NCBI RefSeq assembly: GCF_021290965.1
Contig: NZ_JAJOYT010000010.1
Span: 1 to 64,000, forward strand
Length of the DNA: 64,000 nucleotides
Source of the DNA: Rheinheimera faecalis
Lineage (GTDB): Bacteria > Pseudomonadota > Gammaproteobacteria > Enterobacterales > Alteromonadaceae
Direction of reading: 5' to 3'
Part shown: in pieces, positions 1-10,635 of the stretch
Layout of the letters: every line of letters begins with the position of its first letter
Numbering within the stretch: position 1 is the stretch's first letter
Notes under the pieces: generated by a model
Database searches by the model: none
Told to the model about the DNA's origin: nothing
Seen by the model: only the letters and a program-made list of their open reading frames with translations
Made by a program: the position numbers and the translations under genes

Positions 1-123
1 GCCAGCGTGCAATACTCTTTTTAAGAAAACTTATACTTTTGAGTGCGACAGCCTGAAATTCAATCGAACCGTGCTTTTTTTCAACATTTGTCGCATAATC
101 CTGCAGCAGCAGAGGAAATTCTT

Positions 124-663
124 ATGTCATTAACTTCATATAAAGGTAAAACTCCACAGCTTGCTGACGGGGTTTATGTGCATCCATCGTCTGTTTTAGT
201 CGGCGATATTCAAATTGGCCTTCATAGTAGTATCTGGCCATTAGTAGCAGCACGGGGTGATGTGAACATTATCCGTATTGGTGAGCGTACTAATGTGCAG
301 GATGGTTCTGTACTGCATGTATCGCGTCCGACCATAAAGAACCCGGGCGGTTCTCCTCTTCTTATAGGAGACGATGTCACAGTAGGACATAAAGTGATGT
401 TGCACGGCTGCCAGTTAGGGAATCGTATTCTGGTTGGTATGGGCGCTATAGTGATGGACGACGTTGTAGTAGAAGACGATGTCATTATTGGTGCAGGTAG
501 TTTGGTACCACCAGGCAAAAGATTAGAGTCTGGTTATCTCTATGTAGGTAGCCCGGTGAAACAAGCAAGGCCGCTGAATGAAGCAGAGCGTAGTTTTCTG
601 ACACAGTCTGCTATTAACTACGTGATATTAAAAGATGAGTATCTGGCCGAGCCGTTAAGCTGA
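124..663 (+). CDS. yrdA: Gamma-carbonic-anhydrase-like hexapeptide-repeat protein (YrdA family)
   Basis: A 179-residue protein of the left-handed beta-helix (hexapeptide repeat) fold, related to gamma carbonic anhydrases and to E. coli YrdA. The RGDVN and TNVQDGSVLHV segments are family hallmarks. Three histidines that could bind a metal are present at about residues 65, 89 and 94 (LHVSR and VGHKVMLHGC). The ATG at 124 is preferred because AGAGGAAAT precedes it and the protein then matches the family N-terminus; an in-frame GTG at 43 would add 27 unrelated residues. The 3' end overlaps the convergent yrdB by 9 bases. The physiological substrate of YrdA proteins is not settled, so enzymatic activity is inference. 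Confidence 0.9.
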   Translation: MSLTSYKGKTPQLADGVYVHPSSVLVGDIQIGLHSSIWPLVAARGDVNIIRIGERTNVQDGSVLHVSRPTIKNPGGSPLLIGDDVTVGHKVMLHGCQLGNRILVGMGAIVMDDVVVEDDVIIGAGSLVPPGKRLESGYLYVGSPVKQARPLNEAERSFLTQSAINYVILKDEYLAEPLS

Positions 664-903
664 ACCATCCAGATACAAGATCCCATCTGTATTAAAGCGG
701 TCTGCTTTGGCCGCTTCCTCTATTTGCTCTTCCCAATAAAAGCAGTCTTCTTTTATTTGCTCAAGCCAGCTTTGGTTATCCCAGCCTTGTGGCTTCTTTA
801 TATAGACTTGTAACCGCATACCTGCAGCTAAACAACTACAGCTGACTGAATCGGTGTTTTCATCAAAATTGAAGTCATGATTAAAAATCAGTTGCTGGTT
901 CAT
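655..903 (-). CDS. yrdB: DUF1488 family protein (YrdB-like)
   Basis: A small acidic 82-residue protein resembling E. coli YrdB (DUF1488), of unknown function. It starts MNQQLIFN and is rich in W, D and E toward the C-terminus, as in the family. Its ATG overlaps the aroE stop by four bases (ATGA), so it is probably translationally coupled to aroE. The aroE-yrdB-yrdA neighbourhood matches the E. coli yrd/aroE cluster except that yrdA is convergent here. No catalytic motif is visible. Confidence 0.85.
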   Translation of the reverse strand: MNQQLIFNHDFNFDENTDSVSCSCLAAGMRLQVYIKKPQGWDNQSWLEQIKEDCFYWEEQIEEAAKADRFNTDGILYLDGSA

Positions 904-1715
904 GCTTTCACCATAGCCGTCAGTTGCTGCAGTACTGGAGTAACATCAGGTTTAACACCACGCCATATTGCAAAACTTTCAGCGGCCTGACTGACCAACA
1001 TACCTAAACCATCAGCGCACTGAGGCACACCTTGTTGCTGACACCAGATCAGAAAAGCTGTCGGCGCTTTGCCATACAACATATCGTAGGCCAAGGTGCA
1101 GTGTTGCAGATGTTGTTCTGCTAACGGCGGTCTTTGTTGTTCCAGCCCACTTGAAGTCGCGTTGATCACCAGGCTCCATTTTTCAGCCGGCACTTCGTTA
1201 TAACCTGATGCTGTTACCCTGTTATCAAACAGCCCGGCAATAATTTCAGCTTTAGCTGCAGTTCTATTGGCTATATGAATATGCTTTACACCAGCAGCCA
1301 ATAAAGGCCCTACTACACCACGACAAGCCCCACCGGCACCTAATACTAAAATTGAAGCATCCTGAAGCAGCGCTCCCAGCCGGGTTAAATCGGCGACTAA
1401 ACCTAAACCATCGGTGTTATCACCACAGAGCACACCTGCTTTATCTATATAGAGAGTGTTAACCGCACCTGCCTGCAAAGCACGTTCACTGAGTTGTTCT
1501 GCTAACTGATAAGCCTGCTCTTTAAAAGGCACTGTGACATTGCCACCACGGCCACCAGCAGCGACAAAGCTAAACCAGCTGTCGGCAAAGGCGTCGACCG
1601 GTGCTAAAATGGCTTCGTAACTCAAAGCTTGTGCGGTTTGTTTGGCAAACCAGCTATGGATCAGCGGCGATTTTGAGTGCCCAATAGGATTTCCAAATAC
1701 AGCGTAACGGTCCAC
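900..1715 (-). CDS. aroE: Shikimate dehydrogenase (NADP+)
   Basis: Shikimate 5-dehydrogenase reduces 3-dehydroshikimate to shikimate with NADPH in the chorismate pathway. The 271-residue form starting at the GTG at 1715 begins VDRYAVFGNPIGHSKSP, as AroE proteins do. The shikimate-binding SKSP is at about residues 14-17, the catalytic lysine (NVTVPFK) at 65 and the partner aspartate (GDNTDG) at 102; a Rossmann GAGGACRG follows near 125. A longer frame exists to 1781, but its extra 22 residues are unlike AroE and would be antisense to the globin gene. It is followed by yrdB with a 4-base overlap. Its start lies 9 bases from the start of the divergent globin gene. Confidence 0.95.
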   Translation of the reverse strand: MDRYAVFGNPIGHSKSPLIHSWFAKQTAQALSYEAILAPVDAFADSWFSFVAAGGRGGNVTVPFKEQAYQLAEQLSERALQAGAVNTLYIDKAGVLCGDNTDGLGLVADLTRLGALLQDASILVLGAGGACRGVVGPLLAAGVKHIHIANRTAAKAEIIAGLFDNRVTASGYNEVPAEKWSLVINATSSGLEQQRPPLAEQHLQHCTLAYDMLYGKAPTAFLIWCQQQGVPQCADGLGMLVSQAAESFAIWRGVKPDVTPVLQQLTAMVKA

Positions 1716-1724
1716 AGGTTCACC

Positions 1725-2174
1725 ATGAAAAAGTTGTTTGACGCGATTTTTAATAAAAGCCAGCCAAATAGCAAGCCACATCCGACTCCGGCGACCACGC
1801 CTTACGAGCTGATTGGCGGCGAAGCAGCAACACGGCGTCTGGCCAACAGATTCTACGACATTATGTCGACAGCACCGGAAGCCGCTGAACTATATGCTAT
1901 CCATCCTCTGCCTCTGGACAGCATAAGGCAAAAGTTTTTTGAGTTTTTATCCGGCTGGTTGGGCGGCCCGGCTTTGTTTGAAGAAAAATACGGTCATCCA
2001 CGTTTGCGGATGCGCCACATGCCTTTTGCTGTGGATCAGCAGATGCGCGATCAATGGATGTTTTGTATGGATAAAGCTTTGGCTGAAGTGGTAGAAGACA
2101 AGTTGTTGCGCCAGGGCTTAAGTCATTCGCTGGCGCAACTGGCCAGCCATATGATTAATCGAGATAACTAAACA
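1725..2174 (+). CDS. Group II truncated hemoglobin
   Basis: A 149-residue truncated (2/2) globin of group II. Seen in sequence: YELIGGEAATRRLANRFYDIM at the start of the fold (with the B10 tyrosine), FLSGWLGGPALFEEKYGHPRLRMRH around the heme pocket with the proximal histidine, and RDQWMFCMDKAL carrying the G8 tryptophan typical of group II. Such proteins bind O2 or handle NO and peroxide; the specific role here is unknown. The ATG at 1725 follows AGGTTCACC; an upstream in-frame start at 1677 would read antisense through the aroE N-terminus and is rejected. The last coding base before the stop lies near 2171. A hairpin terminator follows and is shared with convergent ddl. Confidence 0.9.
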
Positions 2175-2192
2175 CAACTATCCATTACAACA

Positions 2193-2218
2193 AGAAGGGG
2201 CAGTTCGCCCCCTTCTCT
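2193..2218. terminator. Bidirectional terminator between globin gene and ddl
   Basis: An 8-bp perfect stem AGAAGGGG / CCCCTTCT with a CAGTTCGC loop, lying between the convergent globin gene and ddl. The stem is GC-rich at the base of the loop and is followed by a TCTTTC stretch on the plus strand, so it is a reasonable factor-independent terminator for the globin gene and perhaps for ddl. Confidence 0.7.
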
Positions 2219-2244
2219 TTCCTGGTGTTTTATTTACTCAATGA

Positions 2245-3243
2245 TTATTGCTGCGGCACAGCACGCTGCAAAATCTGCTGTAAAAACAAGCCAAACTGAT
2301 GACCATGATGTGCCAGCATTTGCGGGAACATTGAAATAGAGGTCATGCCGGGGAAAGTATTAATTTCGTTTAGCAGAATCTCACCGTCTTCGGTCAGGAA
2401 AAAATCGACCCGCGACAAATGCCGTAAATTCAGTTGTCTGAATGCTTTTAAGGCCAGTTGCTGCATTGTAGCAATTTGAGATTCGGTCAGGCCGGCAGGT
2501 TCCAAACTGGTGGTAGTATGACTGGCGTTGCTGTATTTTTCTTCGTAAGAATAAAACCTGTCCTGCGGCACACAAATTTCTCCAGGATGGGTCGCAATCA
2601 GTTCGTCACCATATTGATAAACAGCCACTTCAAGCTCGCGCGGTTTTAGCGCTTTTTCAATCAGGACCTGCTCTGAATAACCAAAAGCGTCGTCAATAGC
2701 CTGGATCAGCTCAGCTTCGGTATTGGCCACATAACACCCCACCGAAGAGCCCTGACTGGCCGCCTTCACAAAGACTCTACCCCACTTGGTCAGCGCTTGT
2801 TTGGCTTGTTGCAGGCTGTTCGTTGACGCTTCGGTTAAAAACAAATATGGGGTATTTGGAATACCAACGGCCGATAACCATAATTTGGTGCTGATTTTAT
2901 TAAAACACAAAGTGCTGGCTTCCGGCCCACAGCCCAGATAAGGCAAGCCGGCCAGCTCCAGCATAGATTGCAGATCACCGGTTTCGCCCGGGTAACCGTG
3001 AATACAAGGCACCACATAATCAACTAAAAGGGTTTTATCGCCAGTCAGCAATTGACGGTTTAAGCCTAAGCTACATTCAGTGCCGTCAGCAGCCAGCCAA
3101 CGGTCTTTCTGCATCTCAACCCTGGTCACTGCAACACCCGGCAAAGCTGCTAATTGTTGTTCGAGAAAATCAGCGCTGCGAAGTGATACTTCGTGTTCAG
3201 CACTGCCGCCACCACACAATAACAATACATTGATATTTATCAT
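2245..3243 (-). CDS. ddl: D-alanine--D-alanine ligase
   Basis: An ATP-grasp ligase that makes the D-Ala-D-Ala dipeptide for peptidoglycan precursors in the cytoplasm. The 332-residue length fits the family. Seen: N-terminal LLCGGGSAEHEVSLRSA, IHGYPGETGDLQSMLELAGLPYLG, the ATP-loop VFVKAASQGSSVGC, EVAVYQY, and the metal-binding SRVDFFL...LLNEINTFPGMTSISMFP. The ATG at 3243 follows hemF by 43 bases on the same strand, so tsaC-hemF-ddl may be cotranscribed. It is not embedded in a mur/fts cluster, as ddlB would be, so it is closer to a ddlA-type location. Confidence 0.95.
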   Translation of the reverse strand: MININVLLLCGGGSAEHEVSLRSADFLEQQLAALPGVAVTRVEMQKDRWLAADGTECSLGLNRQLLTGDKTLLVDYVVPCIHGYPGETGDLQSMLELAGLPYLGCGPEASTLCFNKISTKLWLSAVGIPNTPYLFLTEASTNSLQQAKQALTKWGRVFVKAASQGSSVGCYVANTEAELIQAIDDAFGYSEQVLIEKALKPRELEVAVYQYGDELIATHPGEICVPQDRFYSYEEKYSNASHTTTSLEPAGLTESQIATMQQLALKAFRQLNLRHLSRVDFFLTEDGEILLNEINTFPGMTSISMFPQMLAHHGHQFGLFLQQILQRAVPQQ

Positions 3244-3286
3244 TTAGTTTTTCCTGAGATACAACAAGCAGACACTAAACAGACAT

Positions 3287-4827
<1,541 letters not shown>

Positions 4828-4851
4828 TTTTCTAAGTCCTGTATCTGAGGT

Positions 4852-4894
4852 TTTTGATCAAAAGTTTTCCTGGCAGCCGCCAGATGGCTATAAT
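4852..4894 (+). promoter_or_regulatory. purE upstream region: palindrome and -10 element
   Basis: The space between divergent tsaC and purE contains TTTTGATCAAAA (4852-4863), a perfect 12-bp palindrome, and TATAAT at 4889-4894, 45 bases before the purE ATG. The -35 is poor (TTTCCT-like). There is no match to the E. coli PurR box. Promoter assignment is moderate; operator function of the palindrome is a guess. Confidence 0.4.
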
Positions 4895-4939
4895 AGCGGC
4901 CTTATTATGCCAGTTCTTTGCAGCTTTAAGGAAACAACG

Positions 4940-5425
4940 ATGAAAGTAGGTATTATCATGGGGTCTAAATCTGATTGGCCCACAATGAAAAACGCGGCCG
5001 ATATGTTAGATCGTTTTCAAATTGCCTATGAAACCACTGTTGTTTCAGCTCACAGAACTCCGCAACTTTTAGCTGACTACGCGACTAATGCCGCTGGTCG
5101 TGGTTTAAAAGTCATTATTGCCGGTGCTGGTGGTGCAGCGCATTTACCTGGTATGGCGGCGGCTTTTACCAGCCTGCCGGTCTTAGGTGTGCCTGTGCAG
5201 TCTAAAGCCTTAAAAGGTCTGGATTCCTTGTTATCCATAGTGCAAATGCCAAAAGGTGTTGCAGTGGGTACGCTGGCTATTGGTGATGCAGGTGCAGCCA
5301 ATGCTGGTTTATTGGCAGCACAAATTCTGGCGACCTCTGATGCAGAGCTGATGAGCAAAATTGATGCCTTCCGTAAAGAACAAACCGACTCTGTATTGGC
5401 TCACCCGAATCCAGCCGAGGAATAA
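4940..5425 (+). CDS. purE: N5-carboxyaminoimidazole ribonucleotide mutase
   Basis: PurE class I converts N5-CAIR to CAIR in purine synthesis, working with PurK. The 161-residue protein shows [23 protein letters not shown], the phosphate-binding [14 protein letters not shown] and [10 protein letters not shown]. The ATG at 4940 follows AAGGAAACAACG; an in-frame start at 4907 would add 11 residues not found in the family. The stop is three bases before the purK ATG, so the two are one operon as in E. coli. Confidence 0.96.
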   Translation: MKVGIIMGSKSDWPTMKNAADMLDRFQIAYETTVVSAHRTPQLLADYATNAAGRGLKVIIAGAGGAAHLPGMAAAFTSLPVLGVPVQSKALKGLDSLLSIVQMPKGVAVGTLAIGDAGAANAGLLAAQILATSDAELMSKIDAFRKEQTDSVLAHPNPAEE

Positions 5426-5428
5426 TTG

Positions 5429-6580
5429 ATGAAGGTTCTGGTTTTAGGTGCTGGTCAACTGGCTCGTATGATGAGTCTGGCAGGTACTCCACTGAATTTA
5501 AAAGTCTCTGCTTATGATGTAAACAGCGACACTATTGTTGATCCTGTCACTCAGCAACAGCTGGGGACAGGTTTGGCACAAGCTATAGCCAATGCGGATG
5601 TGATCACCTCTGAGTTTGAGCATATCCCTTATCCGGTGCAGGATCTGTGTCAGCAAAGCGGTAAGTTTTTACCAAACAGCACTGCGATAAAAGCAGGTGG
5701 CGATCGCCGTCAGGAAAAACAACTGCTGGATAAAGCAGGCGTGAGCAACGCTGCTTATAAAATTGTCGTGACTGAACAGGATTTTTATCAGGCGATTGAA
5801 CAGCTGGGTTTGCCACTGGTGCTGAAAAGTGCTTTGGCAGGTTATGACGGTAAAGGCCAATGGCGCTTAAAAACTCAGGCTGACGCGCAAGCTGTCTGGA
5901 CTGACATCCAGCAGTTTATGGCGGGCGCTGATCACACTTTACCTCAAGCTATAGTGGCTGAGCAGTTTGTCCGTTTTGACCGTGAAGTCAGTTTAGTCGG
6001 AGCCCGTAATCAGGCCGGCGATATGGTGGTCTACCCTCTGACAGAAAATCATCATGTCGCTGGTGTGCTGGCGGTATCTCTCGCTTTACCTGGTCAGCAG
6101 GAATTGCAGCAACAAGCAAAACAGATGTTTGAAGCTGTAGCCAGCGCTTTGGATTATGTTGGTGTATTAGCACTGGAGTTTTTTCAGGTGGGTGACCAGC
6201 TGCTGGTGAATGAGATAGCGCCACGGGTGCATAACTCAGGACACTGGACCCAACAAGGCGCCGACACCTGCCAGTTTGAAAACCATTTACGGGCTGTTTG
6301 TGGTTTGCCTTTGGGCAGCACAGCTTTAGTGCGTCCCACTTTGATGGTGAATATTCTGGGCGAAGATCATGTCAGCCCTGCAGTGTTAAGCTTACCAAGC
6401 TGCCATTTGCACTGGTACGGCAAAGGCAAAAGACCGGGTCGCAAAATGGGCCATATCAATTTAAGCGCCACCAGCACCAGCGAACTAGCACAACGTTTTG
6501 ATTTGCTGCGTCAACATTTACCAGAGCAGGAATTCCCTGAACTGGATTTAGTGGCGGCACGCTTAAAGCAACTGCAATAG
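5429..6580 (+). CDS. purK: N5-carboxyaminoimidazole ribonucleotide synthase
   Basis: An ATP-grasp enzyme that carboxylates AIR with bicarbonate to N5-CAIR, supplying PurE. About 383 residues: N-terminal [15 protein letters not shown], middle [16 protein letters not shown] (ATP-binding lysines), and [12 protein letters not shown] with [20 protein letters not shown] for metal binding. The ATG at 5429 is chosen over the preceding TTG because GAGGAA in the purE tail is then well spaced. A strong terminator follows. Confidence 0.96.
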   Translation: MKVLVLGAGQLARMMSLAGTPLNLKVSAYDVNSDTIVDPVTQQQLGTGLAQAIANADVITSEFEHIPYPVQDLCQQSGKFLPNSTAIKAGGDRRQEKQLLDKAGVSNAAYKIVVTEQDFYQAIEQLGLPLVLKSALAGYDGKGQWRLKTQADAQAVWTDIQQFMAGADHTLPQAIVAEQFVRFDREVSLVGARNQAGDMVVYPLTENHHVAGVLAVSLALPGQQELQQQAKQMFEAVASALDYVGVLALEFFQVGDQLLVNEIAPRVHNSGHWTQQGADTCQFENHLRAVCGLPLGSTALVRPTLMVNILGEDHVSPAVLSLPSCHLHWYGKGKRPGRKMGHINLSATSTSELAQRFDLLRQHLPEQEFPELDLVAARLKQLQ

Positions 6581-6596
6581 CAGATCTGCTGTTAGC

Positions 6597-6621
6597 AAAA
6601 AGGCCCTTGTGGGCCTTTTTT
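6597..6621 (+). terminator. purEK terminator
   Basis: AAAAAGGCCC, TTGT loop, GGGCCTTTTTT: a GC-rich stem flanked by A and T runs, 16 bases after the purK stop. The symmetry means it can also end yrdD transcription from the other strand. Confidence 0.9.
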
Positions 6622-6648
6622 ATTTGTCATCAATCCTGATACTGCGTT

Positions 6649-7194
6649 TTAACTGCCCTGCACTTTCTGACATTTCTTACTGGCGCACAGTAGTTTCACA
6701 CCAGAAGCCGAAGGTTTTTCCATTAAAAGTGGATAGTTGCAGAACTGGCACTGCCCTAAAACAGGCTTAAAATTCAGCAGGCATTTGCAGTCTGGATATC
6801 TGCTGCAGCCATAAAAGGCCTTGCCATATTTACTGGTACGCTCCAGCAACTGACCTTTTTTGCATTCCGGACAAGGCACATCGCTGGGTTCAGGTTCATC
6901 GGCATGCACCACAAAATGACAATGTGGGTAATGGCTACAGCCGATAAACATACCGTAGCGACCATTTTTCACCGCCAACTCGTTTCCACATTCTGGACAA
7001 AATTGATCCTCTAACACTTTTACCACTGTATTTTCATGTGGATGCAGCGCTTTAAGGTAATTACAGACCGGATAGTTACTACAGCCTAAAAAAGGCCCGT
7101 TTTTGCCACTTTTAATCTGCAAAGCATGGCCACACAGAGGACAAGGCTCTGCGGTTTTTTCGTGTTGAAAAAGTGTATCGTCAGACTGGGACAT
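6649..7194 (-). CDS. yrdD: Topoisomerase-type C4 zinc-finger protein (YrdD-like)
   Basis: A 181-residue protein made almost wholly of zinc fingers like those at the C-terminus of topoisomerase I. Four units are visible: CPLC...GCSNYPVC, CPEC...GCSHYPHC, CPEC...GCSRYPDC and a divergent CQFC...CASKKC. It has no topoisomerase catalytic domain. DNA binding is the likely activity; the function of YrdD is unknown. It is last in a LysM-dprA-smg-yrdD series, the order found next to tsaC/aroE in many gammaproteobacteria. Confidence 0.9.
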   Translation of the reverse strand: MSQSDDTLFQHEKTAEPCPLCGHALQIKSGKNGPFLGCSNYPVCNYLKALHPHENTVVKVLEDQFCPECGNELAVKNGRYGMFIGCSHYPHCHFVVHADEPEPSDVPCPECKKGQLLERTSKYGKAFYGCSRYPDCKCLLNFKPVLGQCQFCNYPLLMEKPSASGVKLLCASKKCQKVQGS

Positions 7195-7242
7195 ACAAAG
7201 GCCATAGAAGAAAACTGGCAGGATTATAACGAAAAAGGCCGC

Positions 7243-7716
7243 TTAATGCAGCGGCCCTGTAGGTTCGTCAAAAATAAGGTCTTCCATCTGGGCATAAGCA
7301 TTTTCACGACCAGGCACATTAAACAGCACCATCAACACCACCCATTTTAAATCGTCCAGACTGACAGAACTCTGATCCAGGTCCATGACTCTGTCCAATA
7401 CCATCTCGCGGGTGGGCGCATCCAGCACGTTGATTTGTTCCAGAAACAGCAGGAAACCCTGACACTCAGTCTCCAGCTTACGTTGCTCTTCCACAGTATA
7501 AATACGTACTGCGGTCGAATTCACTTTGGTTAAATAGGGCTTAACATGACTTTCCTGCAAGGCAGATAAAGAATCCAGCCAGCGCAGGGCCTTAAAAATA
7601 TCATCATCATGGAAACCAGCTTTGCTGAGCTCACGCTGCAGATCGGCATGATTCACATAAATTTCTGACTCGTTGTGGATGTAGTTTTCAAACAAATATA
7701 TGAGGATATCAAACAT
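7243..7716 (-). CDS. smg: DUF494 family protein Smg
   Basis: A 157-residue cytoplasmic protein of the Smg/DUF494 family, of uncertain function. It starts MFDILIYLFENYIH and contains DDIFKALRWLDSL and VRIYTVEEQRKLETECQGFLLFLEQ, the family's conserved segments. It starts two bases after the dprA stop and is therefore probably coupled to it. The dprA-smg order is conserved across gammaproteobacteria. Confidence 0.93.
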   Translation of the reverse strand: MFDILIYLFENYIHNESEIYVNHADLQRELSKAGFHDDDIFKALRWLDSLSALQESHVKPYLTKVNSTAVRIYTVEEQRKLETECQGFLLFLEQINVLDAPTREMVLDRVMDLDQSSVSLDDLKWVVLMVLFNVPGRENAYAQMEDLIFDEPTGPLH

Positions 7717-7718
7717 AG

Positions 7719-8810
7719 TCAGGCCCTCCTCACTCTGATGTAACCACCAGGTACTGCTGCCACTTCACCGGCCAATTCCAGCTGAAGTAATTCAATTGAG
7801 ACTTGCGCTACAGATAAACCACTACGTTCTGCTATACGATCAATCGCAGTGGCCTCATCACCTACGTTAGCCAACAAGCTGTCGTCAAACAAGTCCGTTT
7901 GTAAATTTTTTTCTTTGTCCTTTACAGTACTTAGACTGTTATTTTGCAAAAAGCTCCATTCTTCTATGATATCGGCCACACAAGTGGTTAATTTAGCACC
8001 TTGCTGAATAAGCTGATGACAGCCTGCCGCCTGCGGATTGTAGATAGAGCCTGGGATCACAAACAACTCCCGACTATACTCTGCAGCATAACCTGCACTG
8101 ATCAAAGAGCCACTTTTAAGCGCAGCTTCCACCACCAAAGTCCCTAAACTTAAGCCTACCACTATACGATTGCGCAGCGGAAAGTGATCCCCTTTAGGCT
8201 GTACATCAGGTAAAAACTCCGAGACCAAAGCGCCGCTGCAGGCAATTTCAGCTGCCAGCTCTTTATGCTGCGCCGGATAAACCGTATCAAAACCATGGCC
8301 AAGCACTGCTATGGTGTTGCCCTGTACTGACAAAGCCCCTCTGTGACTGCAACCATCTATGCCTTTGGCCATACCACTGGTGACAGTTAAACCTAAACGA
8401 CATAAATCGGCAGCAAAGTTAAAGGCCACTTGTTTACCTGTGGCCGTGGGCTGACGACTCCCCACTATCGCTATCTGCGCTTCGTTTAACAAAGCCGGAT
8501 TACCTTTGATAAACAAGGCAAAAGGAGGCTGTTTAATCTGGCTGAGTAATTCAGGATAAAGTGGGTCTGTGTAACGGATAAAATGGTGATCGGGGCTGCT
8601 TTGTAGCCACTCCAGGCAATGCTCGATACGCTGTGGAGTAATAGCCCTGTGGCATTGGATTTGGCCAGGGGTAAAACCCAGCTGCTGCAGCTGGTGATCA
8701 TCCAATTGATAGAAATCAGCTGACGAAACCAGCTCTGCCCACTGCTGATGCTTTAGCCTGTCCATAGAAGGAATAGCAGCTAAACGGATCCAATGCTCGA
8801 GGTCATCCAT
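7719..8810 (-). CDS. dprA: DNA-processing protein DprA
   Basis: DprA binds incoming single-stranded DNA and loads RecA during natural transformation; homologues also occur in bacteria with no known competence. The 363 residues include the Rossmann-like core: IAIVGSRQPTATG, LTVTSGMAKGIDGCSHRGAL, GHGFDTVYPAQHKEL, FPLRNRIVVGLSLGTLVVEA and ELFVIPGSI. A winged-helix-like C-terminus follows (ATAIDRIAERSGLSVAQVSIELLQLELAGEV region). The ATG at 8810 has a strong GGAGAGGAAC site. It lies 22 bases after the LysM gene on the same strand. Confidence 0.96.
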   Translation of the reverse strand: MDDLEHWIRLAAIPSMDRLKHQQWAELVSSADFYQLDDHQLQQLGFTPGQIQCHRAITPQRIEHCLEWLQSSPDHHFIRYTDPLYPELLSQIKQPPFALFIKGNPALLNEAQIAIVGSRQPTATGKQVAFNFAADLCRLGLTVTSGMAKGIDGCSHRGALSVQGNTIAVLGHGFDTVYPAQHKELAAEIACSGALVSEFLPDVQPKGDHFPLRNRIVVGLSLGTLVVEAALKSGSLISAGYAAEYSRELFVIPGSIYNPQAAGCHQLIQQGAKLTTCVADIIEEWSFLQNNSLSTVKDKEKNLQTDLFDDSLLANVGDEATAIDRIAERSGLSVAQVSIELLQLELAGEVAAVPGGYIRVRRA

Positions 8811-8832
8811 GTTCCTCTCCTTTGTTAAAACA

Positions 8833-9990
8833 TCAGAGATTACCTATTAAATCCCCGACCCGTACTGGTTGCTCTGTGCGTAAAATCATCGCAAAACTGC
8901 TGTGTTCACTCACTTTAACTATCATCAGCTGCCCCACTAATTCGGTGGGCATTTCATCGGCAGAACCTACCACTTCATGCAAAATACGCTGCAGCTTATC
9001 GCTATCTTCCGGATAAGAAGGTTTATCGCCAAAATCAACGACTGCGGGCGACGGACGGAAGATCCCCAATAGATGACCGGGTTGCAGCTGAGCATTCTGG
9101 CCTTGATTCAGCAGCACAATTTCGCCTTTGGCAAACTCGCGCCATTCAGACGCGCTATCCACTATTACTCCGGAAACTACAGTTTCTGGCGATTGCAGCT
9201 GAAAAAAGTCCGGATACATCGACTGCTGTGGCATAGGTAATAAACGATCACCTTGTTTCACTTCCCTTCTGGATTTTTGCACTTCAATCCGACTGATTTG
9301 CTGCTCGTCTACCATAGCGGGCGGCAATACTTTAGCCTCTGCCATTAATACGGCTTCATAACCCAAGACATCACCACTTTGTGGGTCTTCGTACACTTCA
9401 CCCTGGCGGTAAATGCCATAACGCCGAGTTTGATCCAACTCCCCCTGAACATAAAGCATATGACCAGATACGGCGTTTTTTACATTATCCTTGCCACCCA
9501 ACACATAAGGCAGACTTTCCAATTGGTCTTCTGAGACCAGTTGTTCTTCTGATAAAAAAGGCTCGATCCCGGCAAGCGAGATAGAAGGCACTGCTTTCTC
9601 TGCTTTTGCTATACGTCGAATTTGAGGGGTTAATTTGATAGCGCCGGCCTCTGCGGTATTGCTTTGAGCTTGCGTAACTTCGGAGCTGCTGGTTGTCGCT
9701 CGCTGGCTATTTAAAGTCAGTATCGGCTGGCCGTCGGCATCAAACTGCAAATGCAACTCATCACCGGGGTAAATCAAGTGTGGATTATTCACTTGGGGGT
9801 TTAGCTTCCATAACCGTGGCCATAACCAGGGGTGTTGCAGATACAAACCAGCTATATCCCATAAGGTGTCGCCTGCCTTAACCTGATATAAGGTAGGCGC
9901 ATCAGCCTTGAGTTTCAGCTCATCAGCCAGCAGAATAGGACTGAAAAACACAGAGAAGCTGACTAAAATAGCAAGAAGCTGCTGTCGCAT
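8833..9990 (-). CDS. LysM-domain exported protein
   Basis: A 385-residue exported protein. Residues 1-22 (MRQQLLAILVSFSVFFSPILLA) look like a signal peptide, followed by one LysM domain (VKAGDTLWDIAGLYLQ ... NPHLIYPGDELHL, about residues 35-80) that should bind peptidoglycan. The remaining 300 residues are a conserved but unassigned region found in gammaproteobacterial LysM proteins encoded beside dprA and def. The ATG at 9990 is chosen because it begins the signal peptide and is preceded by GGATGG; a start at 10029 would bury the signal behind 13 polar residues. It is divergent from def. Confidence 0.88.
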   Translation of the reverse strand: MRQQLLAILVSFSVFFSPILLADELKLKADAPTLYQVKAGDTLWDIAGLYLQHPWLWPRLWKLNPQVNNPHLIYPGDELHLQFDADGQPILTLNSQRATTSSSEVTQAQSNTAEAGAIKLTPQIRRIAKAEKAVPSISLAGIEPFLSEEQLVSEDQLESLPYVLGGKDNVKNAVSGHMLYVQGELDQTRRYGIYRQGEVYEDPQSGDVLGYEAVLMAEAKVLPPAMVDEQQISRIEVQKSRREVKQGDRLLPMPQQSMYPDFFQLQSPETVVSGVIVDSASEWREFAKGEIVLLNQGQNAQLQPGHLLGIFRPSPAVVDFGDKPSYPEDSDKLQRILHEVVGSADEMPTELVGQLMIVKVSEHSSFAMILRTEQPVRVGDLIGNL

Positions 9991-10112
9991 AACACCATCC
10001 CCATCCGTACTTATTAGTAATTCTTGCACACTAAGCTATTCATACTGTGCATAAATGGCTAAAATTAGACCATAGCACAGCCAATTGAACATAGACGACT
10101 TTTGTAGGTTCC

Positions 10113-10619
10113 ATGACAGTATTAACAGTTTTACATTATCCAGACGACCGTTTACGCACAGTAGCCGCTGCTGTGCCTAAAGTTACGGCCGAAATTAAGC
10201 AACTGACAGCAGATATGCTGGACACTATGTATGCCGAAAATGGCATAGGCTTAGCCGCCACGCAGGTCAATGTGCACAAGCGTGTTGTCGTGATCGATAT
10301 CTCAGAAAGCCGTGACGAGCCGATGATTTTTATCAATCCGGAAATCATTGCCAAAAGTGGTGACACTGAATACGAAGAAGGCTGTTTGTCTGTGCCGCAA
10401 AGCTACGCCAAAGTAGAACGCGCCGCAGCTGTGACAGTCAAAGCGCAAAACACTAAAGGCGAGTGGTTTGAAATTCAGGCTGAAGGTTTACTGGCGATTT
10501 GTTTACAGCACGAGCTGGACCATTTAATGGGCAAGTTGTTTATCGATTATTTATCGCCATTAAAGCGTGATCGTATTAAGAAAAAGCTGGAAAAAGAAGC
10601 TCGCCTCGCAGCCCGTTAA
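10113..10619 (+). CDS. def: Peptide deformylase
   Basis: Removes the N-formyl group from nascent proteins at the ribosome. The 168-residue protein has all three PDF motifs: GIGLAATQV (residues 44-52), EGCLSVP with metal ligand C91, and QHELDHL with H133, E134 and H137. It heads the def-fmt-rsmB-trkA operon, the same order as in E. coli. The 17 bases after its stop hold the fmt ribosome-binding site. Confidence 0.98.
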   Translation: MTVLTVLHYPDDRLRTVAAAVPKVTAEIKQLTADMLDTMYAENGIGLAATQVNVHKRVVVIDISESRDEPMIFINPEIIAKSGDTEYEEGCLSVPQSYAKVERAAAVTVKAQNTKGEWFEIQAEGLLAICLQHELDHLMGKLFIDYLSPLKRDRIKKKLEKEARLAAR

Positions 10620-10635
10620 CCAAGCAGGAACTATT

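Noticed and set aside
1-123. RNA gene or conserved element at the left edge
   Set aside because: Only 123 bases before yrdA, with no tRNA-like fold or promoter of quality.
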